A stretch of DNA of 7,133 nt. Source: Bacteroidales bacterium (lineage in GTDB: Bacteria > Bacteroidota > Bacteroidia > Bacteroidales > P3). The notes beneath the pieces were generated by a model, which was not told the DNA's origin, searched no databases, and worked only from the letters and a program-made list of their open reading frames with translations. Shown here one piece after another: positions 1 through 6,520 of the stretch (within the stretch, counting starts at the first letter, position 1; each line of letters opens with the position of its first letter). The stretch lies in the NCBI GenBank assembly GCA_004551865.1, contig SFPR01000065.1:1-7133 (forward strand), read 5' to 3'. The translations under genes were made by a program, and so were the position numbers.

Positions 1-170
1 TTTGGCGATTTTAAGGTCGGGGTATCATATGATATACCTACTTCGAGAATATCGACGCAGTCGGCAGGTTCGTTGGAACTCTTTGCAAGGTTCTGTTTCA
101 AGATAGAGAATCCTCCAAAGCCTCCTACAATATATAGAAATACAAGAAGAATGTAGCTCTTTTGAAACAT
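1..170 (-). CDS. Unidentified membrane-anchored or exported protein, N-terminal part only
   Basis: This partial gene reads leftwards from an ATG at 170-168 and leaves the window after about 56 codons without a stop. The product begins MFQKSYILLVFLYIVGGFGG, with one lysine before a hydrophobic stretch at about residues 6-24, then a polar segment (KQNLAKSSNEPADCVDILEV and onward). This looks like a signal anchor or an uncleaved signal peptide. I see no lipobox, and the only visible Cys (about residue 39) lies well past the hydrophobic stretch. The start is well supported: the frame stays open upstream only to a stop at 293-291, with no other ATG, GTG or TTG between. A weak AGAAG purine tract precedes the ATG. 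The gene is divergent from gldK. I do not recognise the family from this fragment. Its reality rests on the open frame and the signal-like N-terminus. Confidence 0.62.
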   Translation of the reverse strand, partial: MFQKSYILLVFLYIVGGFGGFSILKQNLAKSSNEPADCVDILEVGISYDTPTLKSP

Positions 171-191
171 TATCTTCTGAAAGCCGTAAAA

Positions 192-199
192 TAATTTTG
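192..199 (+). promoter_or_regulatory. Candidate Bacteroidota -7 box for the gldKLMN operon
   Basis: TAATTTTG matches the Bacteroidota -7 consensus TAnnTTTG exactly. It would place transcription start near 206, giving gldK a leader of roughly 95 bases. No TTTG (-33) element sits at the usual 19-21 base spacing; the nearest is at 161-164, about 27 bases away. The box is therefore a motif match in the right place rather than a proven promoter. Confidence 0.35.
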
Positions 200-202
200 A
201 AG

Positions 203-235
203 CGGCTCGAAAGGACGAGGTGGATTGAAGAGCCG
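203..235. repeat. Short inverted repeat in the divergent intergenic region
   Basis: CGGCTC (203-208) and GAGCCG (230-235) are perfect inverted copies separated by 21 bases. They lie just downstream of the candidate plus-strand promoter and inside the inferred 5' leaders of both divergent transcripts. They could form a weak hairpin or be the two half-sites of a regulator. Six-base arms with a long loop can also occur by chance. Confidence 0.25.
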
Positions 236-262
236 TAGTGAATAAGAGAGATAATTTAGTAT

Positions 263-270
263 CAAAAATA
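263..270 (-). promoter_or_regulatory. Candidate Bacteroidota -7 box for the leftward gene
   Basis: Read on the minus strand this is TATTTTTG, an exact TAnnTTTG match. It would start a leftward transcript near 256, with about an 85-base leader before the ATG at 170. The region is AT-rich, so chance matches are likely, and no clear -33 TTTG lies upstream. If real, this promoter and the plus-strand one at 192-199 point towards each other and the leaders overlap. Confidence 0.28.
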
Positions 271-299
271 GAGTAGAAATTTGAAAAAAATTAGATAAA

Positions 300-1673
300 A
301 TGAGACGTATAGTTTTGTTAATTTCAGCAGTAGTTCTCTTCTTTGGTTGCGGAAGTTCGGACAAAGGAGAGTTGATAGGTGTACAGGACAGACCTGACTT
401 CTTGGATATGCAGCCATACGGTATGGTTGATATTCCACAGGGCAGTTTCCTCATGGGAGCGGCAGATGAAGACTTGTATAAGTTGTATGAACATCAGCCA
501 AAGACTGTTCAAGTACAATCGTTTTGGATGGACGAAACCGAGATAACGAACAACGAATATCGTCAGTTCGTATATTGGGTTAGGGATTCAATAGCTTATA
601 GATTGTTGGGCGAGATTAACCCAGAAGAATACCTGATTGAGGCAGATCAATGGGGAGAAGAGTTGGAAACTCCGCTTATCAATTGGAAGGCAAAGATTGA
701 TTGGAATATGAAGAATGCCGATGAGAGAGAACAGTTGATGACGTTGTTTGTTCCGACGGAAGAAAGATTTTACAATACTATGCAAATAGATGCTCGTAAG
801 TTGAATTACGAATACTATTGGATAGATTTGAGAAGTGCAAGCAAGAAAGAGTATGGCAATCAAACTCAAGAAGAGTATAGAGGCTCTGCATTCGCATCTC
901 GTCCCGGTTCTCTTAAAAACAGAGACAAGTTCTTTAGGAAAGAGGTCATCAACATTTATCCTGATACTCTTTGCTGGATGCATGACTATGCTTACTCTTA
1001 TAATGATGCAGCAACGCGTTCTTATTTCAGCCACCCTCGTTATGACAACTATCCTGTTGTCGGAGTATCTTATCGTCAGGCAAAAGCATTCTCTGTTTGG
1101 AGAACAATCATGATGAACGACTATTTGTCAAAGCAGGATTATGCAAGAATGGAAGATTTCCGTTTGCCGACTGAGGCAGAATGGGAATATGCAGCAAGAG
1201 GTGGCGTCGATGGAGCCCCTTACCCTTGGGGCGGACCATACGTTCGCAATGGCAATGGTTGCTTTATTGCAAACTACAAACCTTTGAGAGGAAACTATGG
1301 AGACGATGGCGGTGTTACTCCAATCTTGGTGGCACACTATGCTCCTAATGGTTTTGGATTGTATGATATGGCAGGCAATGTGGCAGAGTGGTGTGAAGAT
1401 GCTTACAACGAATCTGCATACAACTACACCCACGACCTTAACCAAGTAAATGTATATAACGCAACAGAGGACGATGCTCCTCAAATGAAGAGAAAGACCG
1501 TAAGAGGTGGTTCTTGGAAAGACCAAAAGTATTTTATTCAAACAGCTACTCGTTCATACGAATACCAAGACTCCGGAAAGAGCTACATAGGATTCCGTTG
1601 TGTACAATCATATTTGGGAAGAGTGAGAGGTGATAATCCTAAGACATCTTCAAATGTATATAGAAACAATTAA
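300..1673 (+). CDS. gldK: T9SS outer-membrane ring lipoprotein GldK/PorK
   Basis: GldK (PorK) is a lipoprotein that, with GldN, forms the large ring on the periplasmic face of the outer membrane in the type IX secretion system. The N-terminus is a lipoprotein signal: a short RR start, a hydrophobic stretch at 4-16, and the lipobox FFGC with the lipidated Cys at residue 17. Most of the 457 residues form a formylglycine-generating-enzyme/sulfatase-modifying fold: IPQGSFLMGA at 45-54, FWMDETEITNNEY at 75-87, RLPTEAEWEY at 288-297, GLYDMAGNVAEWC at 353-365, RGGSW at 402-406 and GFRC at 431-434. The paired cysteines that active enzymes carry just after the GGS motif are absent, so the fold is presumably structural. 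The length is in the family range. An in-frame stop at 282-284 and no earlier ATG fix the start. It is the first gene of the gldKLMN unit; the next gene starts 54 bases after its stop. Confidence 0.96.
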   Translation: MRRIVLLISAVVLFFGCGSSDKGELIGVQDRPDFLDMQPYGMVDIPQGSFLMGAADEDLYKLYEHQPKTVQVQSFWMDETEITNNEYRQFVYWVRDSIAYRLLGEINPEEYLIEADQWGEELETPLINWKAKIDWNMKNADEREQLMTLFVPTEERFYNTMQIDARKLNYEYYWIDLRSASKKEYGNQTQEEYRGSAFASRPGSLKNRDKFFRKEVINIYPDTLCWMHDYAYSYNDAATRSYFSHPRYDNYPVVGVSYRQAKAFSVWRTIMMNDYLSKQDYARMEDFRLPTEAEWEYAARGGVDGAPYPWGGPYVRNGNGCFIANYKPLRGNYGDDGGVTPILVAHYAPNGFGLYDMAGNVAEWCEDAYNESAYNYTHDLNQVNVYNATEDDAPQMKRKTVRGGSWKDQKYFIQTATRSYEYQDSGKSYIGFRCVQSYLGRVRGDNPKTSSNVYRNN

Positions 1674-1727
1674 GATTAAAAACAGATAGAAACACATTAA
1701 ACAAACAAATTAAAAAACTATTTTATC

Positions 1728-2705
1728 ATGGGTTGGATAGATAATGTCGTAAGAAGTAAATTCTACAAAGAACTAACAGCAAAGTTGTATGGTATGGGTG
1801 CATCAGTCGTTATCGTTGGTGCGTTGTTCAAAATCAACCACTGGCCCGGCGGAACCATAATGTTGATTATAGGTATGGGTATTGAGGCTATTATCTTCTT
1901 TGTATCAGCATTTGAACCTTTGCACGTAACTTACGATTGGAGTTTGGTTTATCCTGAATTGGCAGGTATGGATGATATTCATGCGGGAGAGAAAAAGGAA
2001 ACCAAGAAGTCTAAGAAGAAAGAGAAAGAAGAGGCACAAACAGTCGTAGCAGGAGGTCAGACTGTTGCAGGCGGAACAACGATAATCGGAGGTTATTCAG
2101 GAACACAAGATTTAGACAAGATGTTGTCTGATGCCAAGATAGGACCTGAACTAATTGAGAGCTTGGGTAAGGGATTGAAGAACTTGGCTGACACAACTAC
2201 TCAGATGAATGATGTTGCCGGAGCAGCCGTTGCATCGGAGAAATTCTCACAAAACTTGAGCAGTGCAGCTTCTGCAGCAGGCGAATTGTCTTCTGCATAC
2301 AAGAAAACTGCAGACAATTTGAATAAGGATTTGTTGGTATCGGGCGAATATCTTTCTTCAGTACAAGAAGCAACCTCGGCAGTATCCACTTTGGCAAATA
2401 TATACAAAGAAACAGCCAACACGTTGTCGGCAGGCGATGCTTCATATTTGGACGAGTTGAAGAAAATGGCATCAAGTCTTTCTTCAATCAATGCTTTGTA
2501 TGAGATGCAAATACAAAATTCTTCATCTCAGTTGGAAGCAAGCAAGGTTGTACAAGAAAGAATCGACAACTTGGTTGTCAATTTCGCAGACACTGCAGAG
2601 AACGTATTGAAGTACAAAGAGCAAGTTAATGCTCTATCGAAGAAAGTCGGAGCATTGAACGACATATATGGAAATATGCTTGCAGCAATGCAGACAAAGG
2701 CATAG
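1728..2705 (+). CDS. gldL: T9SS inner-membrane motor protein GldL/PorL
   Basis: GldL (PorL) is the cytoplasmic-membrane stator-like partner of GldM; together they convert proton flow into movement that powers T9SS export and, in gliders, motility. Two transmembrane helices are visible near the N-terminus, about residues 20-36 and 42-62, joined by the short FKINHWPGG turn. Protonatable residues lie in or next to them: Lys35, His38, Glu53 and Glu63. Their pattern (K-x-x-H, then two Glu ten apart) matches the charged residues known to matter in Flavobacterium GldL, as I recall it. A Lys/Glu-rich segment (88-102) and a Gly-rich stretch (109-125) follow. Then comes a long Ala/Ser/Leu-rich, probably coiled-coil cytoplasmic tail to residue 325. 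That is longer than Flavobacterium GldL and similar to Porphyromonas PorL. The leader is A-rich with no Shine-Dalgarno site. The gene lies 54 bases after gldK and 46 before gldM. Confidence 0.96.
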   Translation: MGWIDNVVRSKFYKELTAKLYGMGASVVIVGALFKINHWPGGTIMLIIGMGIEAIIFFVSAFEPLHVTYDWSLVYPELAGMDDIHAGEKKETKKSKKKEKEEAQTVVAGGQTVAGGTTIIGGYSGTQDLDKMLSDAKIGPELIESLGKGLKNLADTTTQMNDVAGAAVASEKFSQNLSSAASAAGELSSAYKKTADNLNKDLLVSGEYLSSVQEATSAVSTLANIYKETANTLSAGDASYLDELKKMASSLSSINALYEMQIQNSSSQLEASKVVQERIDNLVVNFADTAENVLKYKEQVNALSKKVGALNDIYGNMLAAMQTKA

Positions 2706-2751
2706 TAACAAGAGTAACAATTTGACGGATTATAAGAAATAGAGTAAGACT

Positions 2752-4347
2752 ATGGGTGCTACGAATTGTCCCGAAACGCCGAGACAGCGAATGATCTCAA
2801 TGATGTACTTGGTTTACACGGCAATGTTGGCGTTGAACGTGTCTGCCGAGATATTGCAGGCGTTCGTTACGGTCGGCGATAGCATGGAAGTAACGAACAA
2901 GCTGCTAATGGGAAAGGCAGAAAGTGCATATACAATATTTGAAAACTCCTACAGACAAGACCCGGGAAAGGTTGGTGATAATTGGGCAAAGGCTCAAGAA
3001 GTTCGCAAAAAGACAAAGGAGATAATAGAATACATAGACAACATGAAATATGAGTTGTTTGTTGTAGTAGAAGGAACTCCCGGAGGTGTTGCCGAGGCGA
3101 AGAAACTATTGAAAGAAAAAGGTTTTGATGCTGTTCAAAAGAAAGACGAATACTCATCTCCGACAAACTACTTTTTGGCAGGCAGTGAAGACGGCTCAAA
3201 GGGAAAAGCCATTGAGTTGAGGAACAAGATAGACAAATACCAAAAGGAAATGTTACAATATGCTTCCGGTTCGTTCAAGGAGACTTTGAAGAGTATGCAA
3301 ATAGATTTCAAAGGACCGTTCAAGAATGCTTCGGGGGAGACACTGAATTGGCAGATGTACAACTTCTTCCACACCATTGCTTTGGCAGACATGGTATTGT
3401 TGAACAAGTTTAAGTCAGAAATTCAAAATGCAGAGGTCGATTTGGTCAATCACCTTTACTCTGCAGTATCTGCAGACGACTTTAAGTTCAATACGGTCGT
3501 AGCAAAAGTTGTTCCAAAATCAACATACATAATTCAAGGAGGACAATATGAGGCAGATGTGTTTGTTGCAGCATACGACTCTCGAAGCGAGCTTACGGGA
3601 GAAGTGAGAGGACAACAATATACCGGAGACTCGGGAATGTTGAAGTTGAAGTTTGGAGCAGGAGCTTTGGGACCACAAAAATACAGTGGTACCTTGTATG
3701 TCAAGAAAGAGAGCGGAGCTGTACCATACGACTTTGAAGGCGAATACTTTGTTGCAGCACCATCTGCAACAATCTCTCCAACCAAGATGAACGTACTATA
3801 CATTGGAGTTGATAACCCAATATCTGTATCGGTACCCGGAGCTAACTCAAAAGATGTGAACGTTACCGCAACCGGAGCAGGAATTGTTTTGAAGAAAGTA
3901 AAAGACGGAGAATTTATTGCCACAGTCAAATCCCAAGGAAAGGCAAGCATCAGTGTGTCTGCCAACATGGGAGGAAAGACAATGAACATGGGTACAATGG
4001 ATTTCAGATGTAAGGCAATACCAAAGCCGACGGCAATGGTTGGAACTTACACCGGAGGAAGAATACCGAAAGAATCGTTGCTCACACAAGGAGGCTTGCG
4101 TGTGTCGATGGAAGGATTTGACTTCCCTGTAAACTACACTGTAACATCGTTTACCATGTCGTTCAACACAGGAGGAGATGCACAAGCTCCGATACAAGCA
4201 ACAGGCAGTCAATTCACAGCAGAAATGAAAGCAAAATTGGGTAAACTCAGACGAGGAAACAAAGTCTATATCGAAAACATCAGAGCCAAAGGACCTGATG
4301 GGGAAAAGGCTGTAAGCAATCCTCAGATGATATTTACCATTCAGTAA
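2752..4347 (+). CDS. gldM: T9SS periplasm-spanning motor protein GldM/PorM
   Basis: GldM (PorM) pairs with GldL in the inner membrane and reaches across the periplasm to the GldK/GldN ring, passing motor movement to the outer-membrane translocon. The 531-residue product has a single N-terminal transmembrane helix at about 14-34 (MISMMYLVYTAMLALNVSAE), preceded by the conserved TPRQ patch. Arg11 there corresponds to the Arg near the GldL acidic residue in known structures. The rest is periplasmic and divides as in solved PorM/GldM structures: a helical D1 (about 36-248) and three beta-rich domains, about 250-335, 338-420 and 424-531. The boundaries are my estimate from the sequence change near VVPKSTY (253), SATISPTKMNVLYIG (338) and KPTAMVG (425). 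There is no cleavable signal, as expected for a signal-anchored protein. It is 46 bases after gldL and 28 before gldN, and it looks intact. Confidence 0.97.
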   Translation: MGATNCPETPRQRMISMMYLVYTAMLALNVSAEILQAFVTVGDSMEVTNKLLMGKAESAYTIFENSYRQDPGKVGDNWAKAQEVRKKTKEIIEYIDNMKYELFVVVEGTPGGVAEAKKLLKEKGFDAVQKKDEYSSPTNYFLAGSEDGSKGKAIELRNKIDKYQKEMLQYASGSFKETLKSMQIDFKGPFKNASGETLNWQMYNFFHTIALADMVLLNKFKSEIQNAEVDLVNHLYSAVSADDFKFNTVVAKVVPKSTYIIQGGQYEADVFVAAYDSRSELTGEVRGQQYTGDSGMLKLKFGAGALGPQKYSGTLYVKKESGAVPYDFEGEYFVAAPSATISPTKMNVLYIGVDNPISVSVPGANSKDVNVTATGAGIVLKKVKDGEFIATVKSQGKASISVSANMGGKTMNMGTMDFRCKAIPKPTAMVGTYTGGRIPKESLLTQGGLRVSMEGFDFPVNYTVTSFTMSFNTGGDAQAPIQATGSQFTAEMKAKLGKLRRGNKVYIENIRAKGPDGEKAVSNPQMIFTIQ

Positions 4348-4375
4348 GAAAACGTAAACTTAAAACTTAATCGAT

Positions 4376-5242
4376 ATGAGAAAGTTCGGATTATTAGTAT
4401 TGGGATTGTTGTTGTGCGGCACAGCGAACGTGAATGCACAAGTCATGGAAGAGCCTGAAGAAAATCTTGATGGATTTTATGTTAAGAGTTCCGATGCTTA
4501 TCCTGACGGAAAGAAACCATTTGAGTATCCATACGTGAGAGAAGACGATGTTGTTTGGTCTTATAGAGTGTGGAGGGTGATAGATTTCAGAGAAAAGATG
4601 AACCAAGTGTTCTACTATCCCCTTGTACCCGACCAAGGACGAAAGAATCTCACGACCATTTTGGACGAAGCATTGACCGAAGGACGTATCAGAGCTTTCG
4701 AAGACGATATGTTTACTCAGGAGATAACAAATTGGACGGAATATAAGTCAAAGTTTGGAACAACGAGAACAGAAACCCTGATAGATTATGATGTTGACGG
4801 AATGGAAATAACGAGAGATACTTCCATTTTCGTTCCTGCAAACTTCGAGAGTGCAGAGCAGTTGAGAATAAAAGAAGATTGGTTCTTCGACAAAAACAGA
4901 ACGGTGGAAGATGTCAGAATTATCGGATTTTCTTTGGTTGCTTCATACGAGAAATCGGAGGGAGACGTTCAGACCTTGGCGTTGGGTTGGATTAGATACA
5001 ACGATCCCGAAGTCAGATTGTTGCTTGCCAACTCGGAAGTCTATAATCCTCAGAACGACAAAGCAAGACGTTCCTATGACGACATATTCCAAAAGAGAAT
5101 TTTCGACAGTTACATAATCAGAGCGACAAACACTTTCAATCGTTCCATAAAAGATTACTTGCAAGGAGCAGATGCCTTGGCAGAATCTGAAAGAATAAAA
5201 GAACTTTTGTTCAATATGGAAGAAGATATGTGGGAATACTAA
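4376..5242 (+). CDS. gldN: T9SS periplasmic ring protein GldN/PorN
   Basis: GldN (PorN) is the periplasmic partner of lipoprotein GldK; the two form the ring that contacts GldM. The 288-residue product starts with a clear signal peptide: a charged MRK, a leucine-rich core at 4-14 and probable cleavage after VNA at residue 21. Cys14 sits inside the hydrophobic core after LLL, not after G/A/S, so it is not a lipobox. The mature part has the family's Trp/Tyr/Arg-rich block (VVWSYRVWRVIDFREKMNQV, about 59-78), then FYYPLVPDQGRKNL, the central IKEDWFFDKNRTVEDVRIIG block, and a C-terminus ending in EEDMWEY. The start is 28 bases after the gldM stop, consistent with co-transcription. It is the last gene before a strong terminator. 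It is shorter than some homologues but shows no sign of truncation. Confidence 0.95.
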   Translation: MRKFGLLVLGLLLCGTANVNAQVMEEPEENLDGFYVKSSDAYPDGKKPFEYPYVREDDVVWSYRVWRVIDFREKMNQVFYYPLVPDQGRKNLTTILDEALTEGRIRAFEDDMFTQEITNWTEYKSKFGTTRTETLIDYDVDGMEITRDTSIFVPANFESAEQLRIKEDWFFDKNRTVEDVRIIGFSLVASYEKSEGDVQTLALGWIRYNDPEVRLLLANSEVYNPQNDKARRSYDDIFQKRIFDSYIIRATNTFNRSIKDYLQGADALAESERIKELLFNMEEDMWEY

Positions 5243-5260
5243 TGATTTGATTTTATTGAT

Positions 5261-5302
5261 ACGAGGCTTGCGGACAGAAGTTTGCAAGCCTCGTTTTTTT
5301 TT
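5261..5302 (+). terminator. Intrinsic terminator of the gldKLMN operon
   Basis: ACGAGGCTTGC (5261-5271) and GCAAGCCTCGT (5284-5294) pair perfectly over 11 bp around a 12-base loop. A run of nine T follows (5294-5302, its first T shared with the stem). It starts 18 bases after the gldN stop and is the clearest terminator in the window. No matching A-run precedes the stem, so it should act mainly on rightward transcription. Confidence 0.93.
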
Positions 5303-5313
5303 CTTTTAGCATC

Positions 5314-5730
5314 ATGTGGAAGATATATGCAATTCTTTCGGCACTCTTTGCAGCCCTTACAGCCATCTTTGCCAAGATAGGAGTGAGAGACATACCCTCA
5401 AACCTTGCAACAGCAATCCGAACAACAATAATATTGCTACTCACATGGGGGATAGTTTTCTTTGCCCGAGAACAGAGCATGATTAAAGACATCAATCGGC
5501 ACACATGGCTCTTTCTCATACTTTCGGGAGTAGCCACAGGCTTGTCGTGGCTCTTCTATTTCAAGGCACTCCAAAGCGGAGAAGTGTCGAGAGTTGCACC
5601 TATTGACAAACTGAGCGTTGTGATTACCATACTCTTGGCATTTGTTTTCCTCAAAGAACCGGAAAGCCCGAAAGTGATAATAGGAGCGGTATTGATAACG
5701 GCAGGCAGTTTGTTTATGCTCTGGAAATAA
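5314..5730 (+). CDS. Half-size EamA/DMT-family membrane transporter
   Basis: This is a 138-residue protein with a single EamA domain, half the size of the usual two-domain drug/metabolite transporters; such half-size members are thought to act as dimers. Five hydrophobic segments are visible, at about 3-20, 31-51, 65-83, 94-113 and 120-137. The conserved APIDKLSVVITILLAFVFLK block (95-114), followed by E115, is typical of this group. The N-terminus looks full length, so the ATG at 5314 is preferred; the next in-frame ATG (residue 56) would remove two helices. The start lies only 11 bases past the T-run of the gldN terminator and has a pyrimidine-rich, Shine-Dalgarno-less leader, so its promoter is not obvious. 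Leucine codons are mostly CTC/CTT, unlike the TTG-rich gld genes. The substrate cannot be told from sequence. Confidence 0.9.
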   Translation: MWKIYAILSALFAALTAIFAKIGVRDIPSNLATAIRTTIILLLTWGIVFFAREQSMIKDINRHTWLFLILSGVATGLSWLFYFKALQSGEVSRVAPIDKLSVVITILLAFVFLKEPESPKVIIGAVLITAGSLFMLWK

Positions 5731-5787
5731 CAACTAAGACAGCATAAGAAATATAGTGTCATATATCTGAGAATACAAAGAAAGAAT

Positions 5788-6405
5788 ATGAAAACAGAGA
5801 TACAGCCGCAGCACACCAATCGTTCAGCAGCCTTTGAAATGTGGATTTCTTCCCCAATGCCGATGGTTACCATGACAAAAACGATGAACGTAACACGACT
5901 TGTACGCCATGGTAGGCGGCACAATCGCAGTTTCAATATGCTTATGTGTTGGGCAATCGCTAAGGCAGCAAGCCGATTGCAAGAGTTCTATATCTTGCCC
6001 TGTGCAGGCAGGCTCTTCAAGTATGATACCCTTGCAGTCAATACCATAGTGCAAAACAAGGCAGGCGGCATCAACTCTTGCGATATACCATTTAGCGAAG
6101 ATTTGAATTGCTTTAGCTCCTATTATGCTCAACTTACAATGCAGGCAAAAGACAAATGCCAAAGTACTTTTCTTGAGGAGAGCATGATAATAGGAACTTC
6201 GGCAATGATACAAACCGAATTGGACACTATTGTCAATCAATACACCGACAAATTCTCAAACCCAATGGTCTTATGGGGCAAATACAGAAAGCATTGGTTC
6301 AAAACCCTGCTCCCTGTCTCATTTCAGTTTCATCATGTGCAGATGGACGGAATGCAGGCAGCACTCTTTCTCGAATACTTACAACAAGAGATAAACAATC
6401 TGTAA
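5788..6405 (+). CDS. CatA-like O-acetyltransferase (chloramphenicol acetyltransferase fold)
   Basis: This 205-residue protein belongs to the chloramphenicol-acetyltransferase-like family, which moves acetyl groups from acetyl-CoA to hydroxyl groups and works as a trimer. The signature lies near the C-terminus: FQFHHVQMDG at 179-188. His183 is the expected catalytic base, and Asp187 is the structural aspartate four residues later, as in classical CAT. NRSAAFEMW near the start, NMLMCWAIAKA at about 50-60 and the WGKYRKHWFKTLLPVS block before the signature resemble the CatA-like family 2 proteins common in Bacteroidota and Firmicutes. The length is normal for a full CAT subunit. It differs enough from true CAT enzymes that chloramphenicol should not be assumed as the substrate. 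It starts 57 bases after the EamA gene behind an A/G-rich leader, so the two may be co-transcribed. I see no terminator between them. Confidence 0.9.
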   Translation: MKTEIQPQHTNRSAAFEMWISSPMPMVTMTKTMNVTRLVRHGRRHNRSFNMLMCWAIAKAASRLQEFYILPCAGRLFKYDTLAVNTIVQNKAGGINSCDIPFSEDLNCFSSYYAQLTMQAKDKCQSTFLEESMIIGTSAMIQTELDTIVNQYTDKFSNPMVLWGKYRKHWFKTLLPVSFQFHHVQMDGMQAALFLEYLQQEINNL

Positions 6406-6520
6406 AATCCGACAGCAACCCTGCCGGCACACAAAAACGAACGACACCACACAGTGTAAAAACATTGAAAACAACATCTCCCTCACAAGAGAAACAGAGA
6501 AACAAAAAACACAATACACC

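Noticed and set aside
588..1034. Open frame of 148 codons on the minus strand inside gldK.
   Set aside because: It lies wholly antisense to a well-supported conserved gene and its translation shows no recognisable domain.
2706..2751. TAACAATTTG upstream of gldM as an internal promoter.
   Set aside because: The spacing between TA and TTTG is four bases instead of two, and tight gene spacing favours co-transcription.
3534..3989. Open frame of 151 codons on the minus strand inside gldM.
   Set aside because: It is antisense to the conserved periplasmic domains of GldM; the Pro/Thr/Ser-rich translation is a reflection of the sense codons.
4376..4441. GldN as a lipoprotein because of Cys14 in its signal peptide.
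   Set aside because: The residues before the Cys are LLL, not a lipobox, and a normal cleavage site follows at VNA-Q.
5556..5936. Minus-strand frame of 126 codons spanning the EamA/acetyltransferase junction.
   Set aside because: It overlaps two genes with clear family signatures, and its product has no coherent domain.
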